Assembly: GCF_025602895.1 (NCBI RefSeq)
Contig: NW_026516465.1
Span: 1-37,549 of the forward strand
Length of the DNA stretch: 37,549 bases
DNA from: Polychytrium aggregatum
Lineage: Eukaryota; Chytridiomycota; Chytridiomycetes; Polychytriales
Direction: 5' to 3'
Shown here: positions 1 to 8,871 of the stretch, piece after piece
Numbering within the stretch: position 1 is the stretch's first letter
Layout: every line of letters begins with the position of its first letter
Made by a program: the position numbers and the translations under genes
The notes under the pieces: model-generated
Told to the model about the DNA's origin: nothing
What the model saw: only the letters and a program-made list of their open reading frames with translations
Databases searched by the model: none

Positions 1-2
1 AT

Positions 3-2795
3 CCTTTGTCCCCGGCCGAGGAATCTGCTCTTTCGGAGTATCTGACCAACGCCCTCGCACGTGGTTGGATCTCCAAATCCTCTTCTCCCGTTGGTGCTCC
101 CTGCTTCTTCGTGAAGAAGCCCAATGGTGGTCTTCGCCTTTGCGTCGACTACCGGGGCCTCAATGCCATCACGAAGAAGAACCGCTACCCTCTTCCCCTC
201 TTCCAGGATCTTCTGGATAAACTTTCTTCTGCCCGCGTCTTCTCACACCTTGACCTTCCTGATGCTTACCACTTGGTTCGTGTCAAGAAGGGCGATGAGT
301 GGAAGACTGCTTTTGTTTGCAAATCTGGCTCTTACGAGTACAATGTTATCCCCTTTGGTCTTTCGAATGCCCCCGCTGCTTTTCAGTTTTTTATGAACGA
401 CATCTTCTCGGACCTCCTTGGTGTCTGTGTTGTCATTTATCTTGACGACATCCTGATCTTCTCAAAAGATCCCCTGGAGCATGAGGAGCATGTTAAGCTT
501 GTTCTTTCTCGCCTTCGTGAACACTCTCTTAAGGTCAATCCGGCCAAGTGTTCTTTTGACCTTTCTGAAGTTGACTTTCTCGGCATGATCATTTCTGCCG
601 ATGGCATTAAAATGGACCCTGCCAAGGTCGAGGCCGTTTCCCTTTGGCCTGTTCCCTCTTCTGCTCGCGACATCCAAGTTTTTATTGGTTTCGCAAACTT
701 TTACCGCCGCTTCGTCAAGGACTTTTCCGCACTTGCTCGTCCTTTGACTTCACTCACCACCAAATCCTCCACCTTCTCTTGGTCTCCCGAGGCCCAAGAG
801 GCTTTTGATTCTCTTAAACGTTCATTCACTTCCGCACCTATTCTTCGTTACTTTGATTTCTCCAAACCCGCTGTCATCGAGCCCGATGCTTCTGACTTTG
901 CTCTGGGTGCCGTCCTTTCCCAGTTTGACCCTGACGGCGCTCTTCACCCCGTTGCTTTTCACTCTCGGCAATTCCGTCCCGCCGAGGTGAATTATGACAC
1001 CCACGACAAAGAGCTCCTTGCTATTGTCGATTCCTTTACTGCCTGGCGTCATTACTTGATGGCTGCCGACCCCGATCATCCCACTCTTGTTTTCTCTGAT
1101 CACCAGAACCTCACCCGGTTCACTTCCGCTTCCCAACTTTCTCGCCGCCAGTTCCGGTGGGCCCAATTCCTTTCTGATTTTGCTTTTCGCATTTACCACC
1201 GCCCTGGTCGCCTCAACACCAAAGCCGATGCTCTCAGTCGCCGTTCTGACTTTGAGATAAAGCCTGGTGACTCCCTCCACTCCACCAACTTCCTTCAGCT
1301 GTTCGAGTCTATTTCTCTCGACAGCATCACCGTTATCGGCTCGAACCCCGATTTTCTTTCCGAGATTCGAGCTGCCACCCTTTCTTGTTCCCTTCTTTCT
1401 GACTTCAACGCCAAACGTCTTGATGGCGATTACTCCTTCCGTGACGGTCTCCTTTACTTTAAAGACCTGATCGTTGTCCCTTCCCCCGAGCTCCAGCTCA
1501 AAGTGTTTGAGCAACGTCACTGCTCCGCTGCCGCTGGTCACTTTGGTCTTGCCAAGACCGTTGAGCTCATCTCCCGGGACTTTCACTGGCCCCGGCTTCG
1601 TAAGTCTGTGCGTCGCTTCATTGCTAATTGTGAAGCGTGCCAGCGAGCCAAGCCGTCCCGTCACTCCCCTTATGGTTTACTTCACCCTCTCCCCGTTCCT
1701 TCCGAACGTTGGTGGGACCTGTCGATGGACTTCATCACGGATCTCCCACCTTCGAACGGCTTTGACTCCATCTTCGTGGTTAAGGACCGCCTGTCCAAAC
1801 AAGCACACTTTGTGCCCACCACGAAGACGGTTACAGGCGAGCAAACCGCCGAACTCTTCCTCTCCCACATCTTCCGCTTGCATGGTTGTCCCCGGTCTAT
1901 TGTTTCGGACCGAGGAACTCAGTTTACTTCGGCCTTCTGGAGGCGCTTCAATGAGCTTCTGAAGACGAAGATTTCCCTTTCTTCTGCCTTCCACCCCGAG
2001 ACCGACGGTTCGACCGAGGTTCTCAACCAGGTCATCGAGCAGTATTTGCGTATCCATTGCAATTACCTGCAAGACGACTGGACCCTTCACCTTCCCCTTG
2101 CCGAGTTCACTTACAACAACTCGGAAAACACCTCCACTGGCATGACTCCCTTCTTTGCAGTCCATGGCCATCACCCCATTTTTGATCCCTCCATCATCCG
2201 TGATCCTTCTGTTGTGCCCTCTGCCGAAGAACGTGTCGACCGACTTCAGACCGTTCTCGAGGATCTCAAGGCCAACCTCCGGGTTGCCCAAGAGTCCTAC
2301 ACTTTGCAGGCCAACAAATCCCGTCTCCCCACTCCCGACATCTCCGTTGGCGACCTCGTTTTTCTTGATCGTCGCCACATCCGCACCCTTCGTCCCTCCA
2401 ACAAGCTTGATCAGAAAAAGCTTGGCCCCTTTAAAGTTCTTCGCCGCATCAACCCCGTTGCCTTTGAACTTAAACTCCCTTCCACACTCAAAGTCCACCC
2501 CGTCTTTCATGTATCCCTCCTTGAACCCCGAACGAAGGACATTGTTCCCGAGTTCACCCAACCCGAACCTCCACCCATTCTTGTTGACTCCCAGGAAGAG
2601 TTTGAGGTCGAGACTGTTCTCGATTCTCGGCTCTTCCGTGGTCGCTTACAGTACTTGGTTCAGTGGAAGGGCTATTCCGAGACTGACCGGTCTTGGGAGC
2701 CCGCTGCCAATGTTTCCCACGCCACTGATCTTGTTGCTGACTTCCACCTTCGCTATCCCTCAAAGCCGAAGGCGACGCCCGGAGTTCGTCGCTAA
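3..2795 (+). CDS. pol: Gypsy-A Pol, C-terminal part: RT, RNase H, integrase, chromodomain
   Basis: This is an uninterrupted reading frame open at the left edge, so the N terminus and protease are missing. Numbering from codon 6-8 gives these landmarks. The RT catalytic YLDD is at residues 145-148. The RNase H motif DASDF has its first Asp at 294. The integrase zinc-binding residues are H505, H512, C542 and C545. The integrase catalytic triad is D575, D635 and E671, with 35 residues between the last two. A GPF segment lies near 800, and a chromodomain at about 864-918 contains the aromatic motif YLVQWKGY. The protein would copy element RNA into DNA and insert it, and the chromodomain would tether integration to chromatin. 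Unlike Gypsy-A copy 2, this copy shows no frameshift. The stop TAA lies 12 bp before the LTR. Confidence 0.95.
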   Translation, partial: PLSPAEESALSEYLTNALARGWISKSSSPVGAPCFFVKKPNGGLRLCVDYRGLNAITKKNRYPLPLFQDLLDKLSSARVFSHLDLPDAYHLVRVKKGDEWKTAFVCKSGSYEYNVIPFGLSNAPAAFQFFMNDIFSDLLGVCVVIYLDDILIFSKDPLEHEEHVKLVLSRLREHSLKVNPAKCSFDLSEVDFLGMIISADGIKMDPAKVEAVSLWPVPSSARDIQVFIGFANFYRRFVKDFSALARPLTSLTTKSSTFSWSPEAQEAFDSLKRSFTSAPILRYFDFSKPAVIEPDASDFALGAVLSQFDPDGALHPVAFHSRQFRPAEVNYDTHDKELLAIVDSFTAWRHYLMAADPDHPTLVFSDHQNLTRFTSASQLSRRQFRWAQFLSDFAFRIYHRPGRLNTKADALSRRSDFEIKPGDSLHSTNFLQLFESISLDSITVIGSNPDFLSEIRAATLSCSLLSDFNAKRLDGDYSFRDGLLYFKDLIVVPSPELQLKVFEQRHCSAAAGHFGLAKTVELISRDFHWPRLRKSVRRFIANCEACQRAKPSRHSPYGLLHPLPVPSERWWDLSMDFITDLPPSNGFDSIFVVKDRLSKQAHFVPTTKTVTGEQTAELFLSHIFRLHGCPRSIVSDRGTQFTSAFWRRFNELLKTKISLSSAFHPETDGSTEVLNQVIEQYLRIHCNYLQDDWTLHLPLAEFTYNNSENTSTGMTPFFAVHGHHPIFDPSIIRDPSVVPSAEERVDRLQTVLEDLKANLRVAQESYTLQANKSRLPTPDISVGDLVFLDRRHIRTLRPSNKLDQKKLGPFKVLRRINPVAFELKLPSTLKVHPVFHVSLLEPRTKDIVPEFTQPEPPPILVDSQEEFEVETVLDSRLFRGRLQYLVQWKGYSETDRSWEPAANVSHATDLVADFHLRYPSKPKATPGVRR

Positions 2796-2807
2796 GGAAG
2801 GGGATGA
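2794..2807 (+). promoter_or_regulatory. Gypsy-A polypurine tract
   Basis: The stretch AAGGAAGGGGATGA abuts the TG that opens the 3' LTR, where plus-strand primer is expected. The same stretch lies at 23647-23660 in Gypsy-A copy 2 and just before 27223 in copy 3. It overlaps the last bases of the pol stop codon. The purine run is broken by one T. Confidence 0.75.
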
Positions 2808-3598
2808 TGTTAGGGATAGCTTCTGCTTGTTCTCCACTTTGACTGCACACTTGGCTGTTCTTTTGCCTTTCTGTTTGTTTGTGTGTAGCTTTGCAGTTCC
2901 CCTCCAATTTTCCGCCTTTTGCCTGCCATTTCCGCTCCTTCCGCACTTCCGTTTCCCCGCGCTGCTCCGCTTCCTTTGTCTTCTTCGCACGCGCCGGTTT
3001 GTTTGTGCACGCGCCTTGCTGCGATTGGTTGCAATTCGGCTGCCGGTCATGTGTCCCACCACCGGTGACTCATGACCTGCCTGACCGCCCCGATCTCTTG
3101 TTCATCTCGCATGCATTTGCCCCAACCTTATACTTGACCAATCCGCTTCTTGGACGTTGAGTCACATTGCTTCGCCTTTGCACGTTTCTCCTGCCAGGTG
3201 CTTCGCTTTTGCTTGCGCCTCCCTCGCTTTGGTTCTCTGCCTGTCTCGGTGGTCCTTCTCGGCCCTCGTTCGTGCATCGCCCCCTTCGCCCTGCTCGATC
3301 GCCCACTTTTCCCTCCCTTGGCCGCCCTTCGCTGCCAAGTCCGGACTTGTCTATAAATAGCCTGACCCCCGCGATGTGTAGTCGAACCTCAGCGTTCAAA
3401 ATAGGACTAAATAAAGTGCCTTCTACTTTATTCTCTGAGTGTTCCTCACGTCTCATTTCGAGACTAGTCTTATCTTGAACGGATCTTTGCTTCCCTCGCT
3501 CCCTCTCCGAGTCCACTTCGGACTTTACCCTTGCCTTCCCTGAGCTCACTTCGAGCTCACTTCTTCTTTTGCCGTTGAGTCCCCTTCGGACTCTAACA
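2808..3598 (+). repeat. Gypsy-A LTR 1 (3' LTR of copy 1), 791 bp
   Basis: It starts TGTTAG and ends CTAACA, a perfect 6-bp terminal inverted repeat. Its length equals that of the other Gypsy-A LTRs. It contains the same TATAAATAG, AATAAA and terminal hairpin series described for the LTR at 18046. It differs from the other copies at scattered bases, for example CTCAGCG where the others have CTTAGCG. Confidence 0.97.
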
Positions 3599-6284
3599 GG
3601 TGCATGGCACCGACGGGAGTGCCGGGGCCGACGCGGAACATGGTGCGGAGGGCCGTCATCTGGGCGTCGTCGAGGCGGTCGCGCAGAGCTGGGTCGGGGA
3701 TGTCCATGGCCATCCCGTATTCGAGGGTCGGCCGCACAAAGGTCTTGTAGACCTGGGTGATGGTCTTGGCCGAGACCTTGCCGAGGGTGATGCCGAGTCC
3801 AACCACGGTGTCGGTGACCATGTGGACCTTGCGGAGGAGCTTGTCGAACTGGAGGTCCGGGCGGAATCCGTCAATGTCGACCATGACACCGAGGTAGCGG
3901 AACTGGAGGACCTTGGGCAGCTCGGTGCCGTACAGCTTGGCGGGATGGAGCTGGTCGACGTTGCAGGCCGAGTACAGCACCTCGCACTTGGGAGGCGAGA
4001 AGCGGTACCGGTTGTCGATGCTGTGGCGTTCGCAGATATCCAGCATGGCCTGGGTGCGGCCAGCCGGACAGATGAGGACACCGTCATCGGCAAACCAGAG
4101 CGAGTTGACCCGGAGACGGTGGTGGCGACTCGAGGCAAGCACAAGTCCGTCCTCGGCTCGGAGCAGTCCAGGCAGGTCGTCAATGTGGGCACTGAACAGA
4201 AGGGGACTCAGGACCGAGCCTTGGATGAGACCCTTCTGCAGCCACACAGGCTGCGACGTGCGGCCCTTGCTGGCGACGCGGACAAGAGTGCGGTCGAACA
4301 TGGCCCTGAGGACCCCGACGGCGACCGGACCAGCACCTCGGGTGGCGATCTTGTCCCAGAGGCGCTCCCGCCAGACAGTGTCGTAGGCGGCCTTGATGTC
4401 GAGGAAGACCAGGCTGTACTCGTCGTCGCGGATCTTGTTCATGCGGACAAGAGCGTCGAGCGAGTACACCTGGTCGAGGGTGCCTCGGTCCGGGCGGAAG
4501 CCTCCCTGGGCAATGTCCATGATGCCGATCTCGCGGGTGAGGAACGGCAGCAGGACTCGCTCGGCGATCTTGCGGAGGACCTGGGTCAACCCGATGGGCC
4601 GGTACATGGCCGGATCGAGGATCGAACCCTTGTTCTTGTAGACCGGGTGGATCAGGACAGTGTTCCACTCGGTCGGGACGACGGAGGCCTTGAGGGCGGC
4701 CAGCAGGATGGCCCGGAGCCAGGGAGCGACCACGGGAGCGACAGGGTGCAGCATCTCGGCCTTGATCTTGTCCGGGCCGGAAGACTTGCGCTTGGGGGAC
4801 TTGACGATGGCATCGGCCACCTCGTCCGACGACAATCGGGGAATGGAGCGGTCCTCGGGGAGCAGGCGCGGAACAGTGTCCAGGGGTCTTGGGCCGACGG
4901 TCCGGTCAAAGGCGGCACCGGGGGTGTCCTGGGAGTGCGAGGAGACCTTGCCGTAGTGGACCACAAGTCGCTCGAGGGCCTCGTCCGAGTTGTCAAAGTG
5001 GAAGGCGTCGTCGAGCTCCTTGCGCTTCTTCATGGCGGCCAGGGACTTGGCGACCTCGGAAGCGTTGAGGGAGTGCAGCTTGTTCATGGCCAGGGTCTCG
5101 GCTGCTCGGCGGGACTGGACGATGAGGTTCTTTTCTTGTTTGCGGACAGCGCGGAGTTCGGCGCGCTTGTCCTCGGCGACGCGGAGGGAGAGCCCGGGCA
5201 ACTTGAGCTGGTAGATGAGATCGCGGCGCCTCTCGCGAAGCTGCCGCATCTCGGGGATCAGGGCCGGGTCCTTCCAGACGGTCTTGATGGAAGCCTTGCC
5301 GATGGTGGAGTCGGCAGCGGTGGTGATCAGGGCGATCATGATGGACCAGGCGCGGTCGATGCAGTCCTGGGCCGCACTCTCCGAGATCGGAATGACCGAT
5401 CCCCTTGAGATTGGCCGGAGTGCAGCCTGGATGCGCTGCAGACCGCGTTCGCGCTCGTCCAGCAGCGCCAAGAGGTACTGGGCGCGGACGGCAGGATCCT
5501 CGAGCTGGGCGATCTTCCACTGCCATTGGTCGACCTTTGGGTAGTACTTTGGCTGTACCCGCAGAGTCGCCCAGATGGGGAAGTGGTCGGACTGGCCACG
5601 GAAGGCACCGGCAGTGTCGACCTGCAGCAGCGGGTCGTTGTTGGCCTGGCGATGCGACACAAAGATGTAGTCGATCGTTGTCCAGCTGGGACCCCGCTGC
5701 CGGGTGTGGGTCGGGATCACAGCTGGAGGCACAACGCGGAGACCGGCGCGGGAGACAGTGTCCTCGAGGATCTTCTCCCTGCCACGGAGCGGCGTGGGCA
5801 GTCCGCTCAGGGCACTGAGGTGGGCATTGAAGTCACCCACCACAATGACCTGGGCGTCGGGGAGGGCGGCCTTGGTGTGGATCGACTGGAGGGCCTCGCG
5901 GTAGTCGTCCAGCTTGAGGCTCGGGGACAGGTAGAAGTTGCCGATGTGGATGACGTGTTTGTATGTCACCCACATGGCGTCGCCCTTGTCGCTGACTTCA
6001 ATGTTGGTGAAGTCGTGCGGGTCGATCCTGGCCGGGTTGTAGAGGATGGCGATGCCTCTACCGGCGCGGCAACGGGGACCAGGGACCTTGACGGCATAGC
6101 CACAGAGAGGGCTGCGGGGTTCGAGGTCGGCGAGGGTTTCTTGGACACCGACAAAGTCGATGTCGTTGGTGTCGATGAGGTTCTTGAGTTCAACGTCGTT
6201 GACGTTGATGCCACAGACATTGAAGGAAGCGACGGTCAGGGATGTCTGGGCCCTGCCGCCTCCCTGCGAGGGGTGTGGATTCAT
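3599..6284 (-). pseudogene. LINE ORF2, copy 1, truncated by Gypsy-A LTR
   Basis: It encodes residues 1-895 of the protein that is complete at 8872-12546, including the whole endonuclease domain and RT core (FADD at 731-734). The reading frame then runs into the LTR and stops after 17 unrelated residues. The C-terminal Cys/His segment and the 3' UTR are absent. The ATG at 6284 overlaps the ORF1 stop as ATGA. Catalytic motifs are intact, so the break is purely from the insertion. An element broken this way should not retrotranspose as a unit. Confidence 0.93.
6281..6284 (-). promoter_or_regulatory. ATGA stop/start overlap of LINE ORF1 and ORF2 (copy 1)
   Basis: Minus-strand ATGA contains the ORF2 start ATG and the ORF1 stop TGA. 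This suits termination-reinitiation, the mode known for the SART1 LINE, where the overlap is TAATG. The same overlap lies at 12543-12546 in copy 2. Confidence 0.8.
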
Positions 6285-8566
6285 TGGAGTCGTGCAGCGC
6301 TGCTGCTGGCCCGGGGGCCCTCTCCTTCAGAGTCAGTGTCCATGACGGACAGCGGGACTCTGTAGGCGGGGTGAGGCTTGCTGGGCTTTGACGAGGCACC
6401 AGCGGCGGGGGCAGCAGCAGCAGCGACAGCAACGACAACGGCAGGGGCAGCGGTAGCGGCAGCGGCAGAGGCAGACGACGAGGCAGCGGCAGCGGCAGAA
6501 CCAGGGACCTTGGGGACGGCGGTGATGTCCGCCCGCTTGACCTCCTTGCCGGATAGGGCCTTCTTGAGGAGCGAGTCGTACTCGTCGCGGTACTCCTCGG
6601 GGATGCGCATCTGGATGCAGCGGCGGACAGGGGCGGTCTTGGCCTTGGCTGCCTGGCGGAGGGACTTTGCCATAAAGTTCTTGATGGCATCGGATCGGGA
6701 CAGGGCCAGTCCATGGTGCTTGAGACCATGGATGACGTCGTAGGCCGGTACGACCCTGACCCTGCCATGTGTGGACGACAGCGACTCCAGACGGGCACCA
6801 AGGTCGGCCTTGTTGGATTTGTCGCGGACAAGGACCTCCATGACCGTGGCCTCAGGGAAGTTGATCTCGGCCAACTCCCTGGTGTCGATGCCGCATCGCT
6901 TGAGGTTGCGGCGGACACTGCCGAGGTCGCCACAGCGGATGCCCTCGACGTACAGCCAGTCCATGTTGGTGACGGCCTCCCTGAACTTGTCGTTCCGGAG
7001 CTCAGAGTTGGCGACCGTCCCGGGGACAAGGACTGGCTGGCGGTGCTGGTTGGGCTGGATCGGCTTGGAGGAGCCTGGCATTCGGCCGGTGGTCAGCATC
7101 CTCTTCCATTCGTCGAGCTGGCTGGCCTCGGACATGCGGCCGACACGGCTCTCGGCCTCCCGAACGTTCTTCAAGAGAGCGGCCTTGTACGAGGGAGACG
7201 GGGCGGAAACAGGGGCAGAGCCAGGGAGGGAGCCGGAGGACTGGGTCTTGGAACCGGGGGACTGGGTCTTGGGGGTGGCAGTCTTGTTGGCAACAGACTT
7301 GCGGAGCTGCTCCGTGGCACGGCTGATTGCCACATTGGACTTGGCGATCTTCTGGACCATGGCCTTGGTGGCAGCATCCATGTTGTCGGCCACGAGTGCC
7401 TCGAACAGGATGGACTGCACCCGGTCAGCCTCTCGCTTGAGGATAGCGAGGGCCTCCTCGGGTTTCATCGCAGGGACGGGAGCCTGGGACGGAGGAGGGG
7501 TCTTGGCCTTGACGACGGGTCGGGGCGGAAGGACGGGCCTGGCCTTGGGGACAGGGGACGCAGTGCCAACAGCATCAACAGCTCGACGAGCTGGATCGAC
7601 GGGGTCAGCAGTGGAAGCAGGGGCTGCTCGAGGGGCGCCTTCAGAGGCACCACGGGGGACGGCGCGCTGCTTGTCCATGGTCTTGAGGCCGCACTTGGTG
7701 TGGAAGTTCTCCTTGAACTTGTCCGAGAACGCATCCACAAACAGCTTGCGGGACTCCTTGGTGGTGCGGCTCATGTGGGCCCAGAACTGGAAGGCCGACA
7801 TCTGGCCGGGGCAGGGTCCGTCCTCGAGGGCCTGGGGACACTTGAGCTGGAGCTCGTCCTTGCCGTGCTTGACGACGATCCAGGGATCGGCCGAGGCGAG
7901 CTTGCACTTGCGGCACAGGACAGTGCACTGCAGCTTGGCGGTCACGGCCATCCACAGCTGGTTGTTCATCTTGGTGACGTCGATGATCTGGGTTGCAGCC
8001 TTCTGATCATCGACGTCGGACGAGGCGTGCCACTTGCGCCAGAACTCGTCGCGCCAAGGAACCGAGACGACGTCGGCACTGGGCTGGACAACAATGTCCA
8101 TGGCACAGTGGTCTTGGTGGGGAGCGGCGGAGGAGGACACGGGAGCCAGGGACTCGGCAGGGTGGTCTTGGTCGGCACAGGAGGACGAGGGCTCAGCGTC
8201 AGGCTCTTGGTCCGGGCTGAGGTCTTCTTCGACATTGATGTCCTCCAGTTCATCAATGTCGACGGCGGCACGGGCGGCAGCGCGGTCCAAGGGCGGGAAC
8301 GAAAAGTCGGGTTCGGCCGGGAACCTGAACTCGGGCGGGGCCGGGAGCCTGGACTCGGGCACGGACACGGACGGGAACTCGGACTCGGGGAGACGCTCGT
8401 CATGCTCCGGCCTGGGGAGCATGGTCATTGCGTCGGGCAAGGACAGGCGACGCTTGGCGGGGGAGGAAGGGGTGGCCACGGGTCGCTCCTTGCGCTTGAA
8501 GATCAAGCTGCCGACAGCGATGGTCGAGGCCGGGAGAAGGGACTGCTGGGGTCTGTCCTTGGACAT
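6281..8566 (-). CDS. LINE ORF1 protein, 761 aa, candidate RNA-binding protein
   Basis: This is the first ORF of the LINE and the only complete copy in the window. In LINEs the ORF1 product usually binds element RNA, but I find no clear CCHC knuckle or RRM by eye. Visible features, in order, are these. A bipartite basic signal (KRK then AKRR, residues 24-40) could be a nuclear localisation signal. A Pro/Glu-rich segment spans 55-140. A Cys cluster (C214, C218, C221, C243, C252) could bind zinc. Low-complexity Pro/Ser linkers follow. A globular part at about 470-690 contains REAVTNMDWLYVEGI and VMEVLVRDKSNKADL. An Ala-rich tail lies at about 695-740. The stop overlaps the ORF2 start (ATGA). The real start could be a later Met, but the ATG at 8566 is the first in frame. 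Confidence 0.85.
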   Translation of the reverse strand: MSKDRPQQSLLPASTIAVGSLIFKRKERPVATPSSPAKRRLSLPDAMTMLPRPEHDERLPESEFPSVSVPESRLPAPPEFRFPAEPDFSFPPLDRAAARAAVDIDELEDINVEEDLSPDQEPDAEPSSSCADQDHPAESLAPVSSSAAPHQDHCAMDIVVQPSADVVSVPWRDEFWRKWHASSDVDDQKAATQIIDVTKMNNQLWMAVTAKLQCTVLCRKCKLASADPWIVVKHGKDELQLKCPQALEDGPCPGQMSAFQFWAHMSRTTKESRKLFVDAFSDKFKENFHTKCGLKTMDKQRAVPRGASEGAPRAAPASTADPVDPARRAVDAVGTASPVPKARPVLPPRPVVKAKTPPPSQAPVPAMKPEEALAILKREADRVQSILFEALVADNMDAATKAMVQKIAKSNVAISRATEQLRKSVANKTATPKTQSPGSKTQSSGSLPGSAPVSAPSPSYKAALLKNVREAESRVGRMSEASQLDEWKRMLTTGRMPGSSKPIQPNQHRQPVLVPGTVANSELRNDKFREAVTNMDWLYVEGIRCGDLGSVRRNLKRCGIDTRELAEINFPEATVMEVLVRDKSNKADLGARLESLSSTHGRVRVVPAYDVIHGLKHHGLALSRSDAIKNFMAKSLRQAAKAKTAPVRRCIQMRIPEEYRDEYDSLLKKALSGKEVKRADITAVPKVPGSAAAAASSSASAAAATAAPAVVVAVAAAAAPAAGASSKPSKPHPAYRVPLSVMDTDSEGEGPRASSSAARLQ

Positions 8567-8722
8567 CGCTCAGCAGTGGGGAAGGGGACAGGGAGTGTGG
8601 GAGCGAGGGCGGGGAACTGGAGGGGCAGAGCTGGAACAAACACAGAGGTGAAAGCAGTGTGGTGCAGGCCACACGGTGCAGCAAGAGCAATACAGGTGCA
8701 GCAGGAGCAGGACAGGTGCAGC
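8567..8722 (-). other. LINE copy 1 5' leader
   Basis: This is the untranslated stretch before the ORF1 ATG, about 156 nt. It is pyrimidine-rich on the sense strand and begins with 20-bp tandem repeats. LINE internal promoters lie in such leaders, but I see no defined promoter motif. The exact 5' end is uncertain, because the neighbouring CCTA repeats could belong to it. Confidence 0.6.
8675..8722 (-). repeat. 20-bp tandem repeat at the LINE 5' end, about 2.4 units
   Basis: Plus-strand units start GGTGCAGC at 8675, 8695 and 8715. The first two are 20 bp and differ at a few positions, and the third is cut after 8 bp where the TAGG repeats begin. Short tandem monomers at a LINE 5' end often carry promoter activity. 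Here that is only an inference. Confidence 0.75.
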
Positions 8723-8742
8723 TAGGTAGGTAGGTAGGTAGG
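8723..8742 (+). repeat. (TAGG)5 microsatellite between the two LINEs
   Basis: Five perfect TAGG units separate the 5' end of LINE copy 1 from the T14 (poly-A) end of LINE copy 2. They may be target sequence, part of the LINE 5' end, or repeats added during target-primed reverse transcription. Confidence 0.9.
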
Positions 8743-8871
8743 TTTTTTTTTTTTTTGTTACTATAGTCAACTTTATTCAAGAAGACAAGCCATCAGGTCC
8801 AACAGGTTGGTACCCCGGCACGTTGAGTACACAGGCAAGCCTATTTACTCCTGTTGCAGCCTAGTGCTGCC
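8743..8871 (-). terminator. LINE 3' UTR with AATAAA and poly-A tail
   Basis: The minus strand reads ORF2 stop, 115 nt of UTR with AATAAA at 8777-8772, then 15 nt later a run of 14 A. This is the normal polyadenylated LINE end, and it shows that copy 2 is complete at its 3' end. Confidence 0.88.

Larger units (their letters stand above)
1..3598 (+). mobile_element. Gypsy-A copy 1, 3' part (chromovirus-like Ty3/Gypsy)
   Basis: The element is cut by the left window edge inside the reverse transcriptase and continues through RNase H, integrase, chromodomain, a purine-rich tract and a complete 791-bp 3' LTR. Position 1 matches position 20852 of Gypsy-A copy 2. The LTR ends in CTAACA at 3598, and the next base resumes LINE ORF2 exactly where LINE copy 2 continues at 9861, so this Gypsy-A sits inside LINE copy 1. 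The predicted target duplication is GGTGC (3599-3603), but its left copy is outside the window and cannot be checked. Confidence 0.95.
3599..8722 (-). mobile_element. LINE copy 1 (APE-type non-LTR retrotransposon), 3' end displaced by Gypsy-A
   Basis: This minus-strand element has a 5' leader (8567-8722), a complete ORF1 and the first 895 codons of ORF2, where the Gypsy-A LTR interrupts it. From 3599 to 7905 it aligns with LINE copy 2 at a constant offset of 6262 bp, and I saw no base difference in what I compared. The rest of ORF2 should lie left of the window, beyond the other Gypsy-A LTR. An APE-like endonuclease with an RT and no LTR defines the class. I see no RNase H domain, which leaves the clade open. 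Confidence 0.93.

Noticed and set aside
822..2561. Long minus-strand frames opposite Gypsy-A pol, repeated in copies 2 and 3
   Set aside because: They are shadows of pol. They show no motifs, and their sequence changes follow pol codons.
3070..3549. A 159-codon frame in the LTR, found again in every Gypsy-A LTR
   Set aside because: It is antisense to the LTR promoter, has no domain, and repeats only because the LTR repeats.
8723..8742. TAGG units as a telomere end
   Set aside because: There are only five units, they differ from TTAGGG, and retroelement sequence lies on both sides; an internal microsatellite is more likely.
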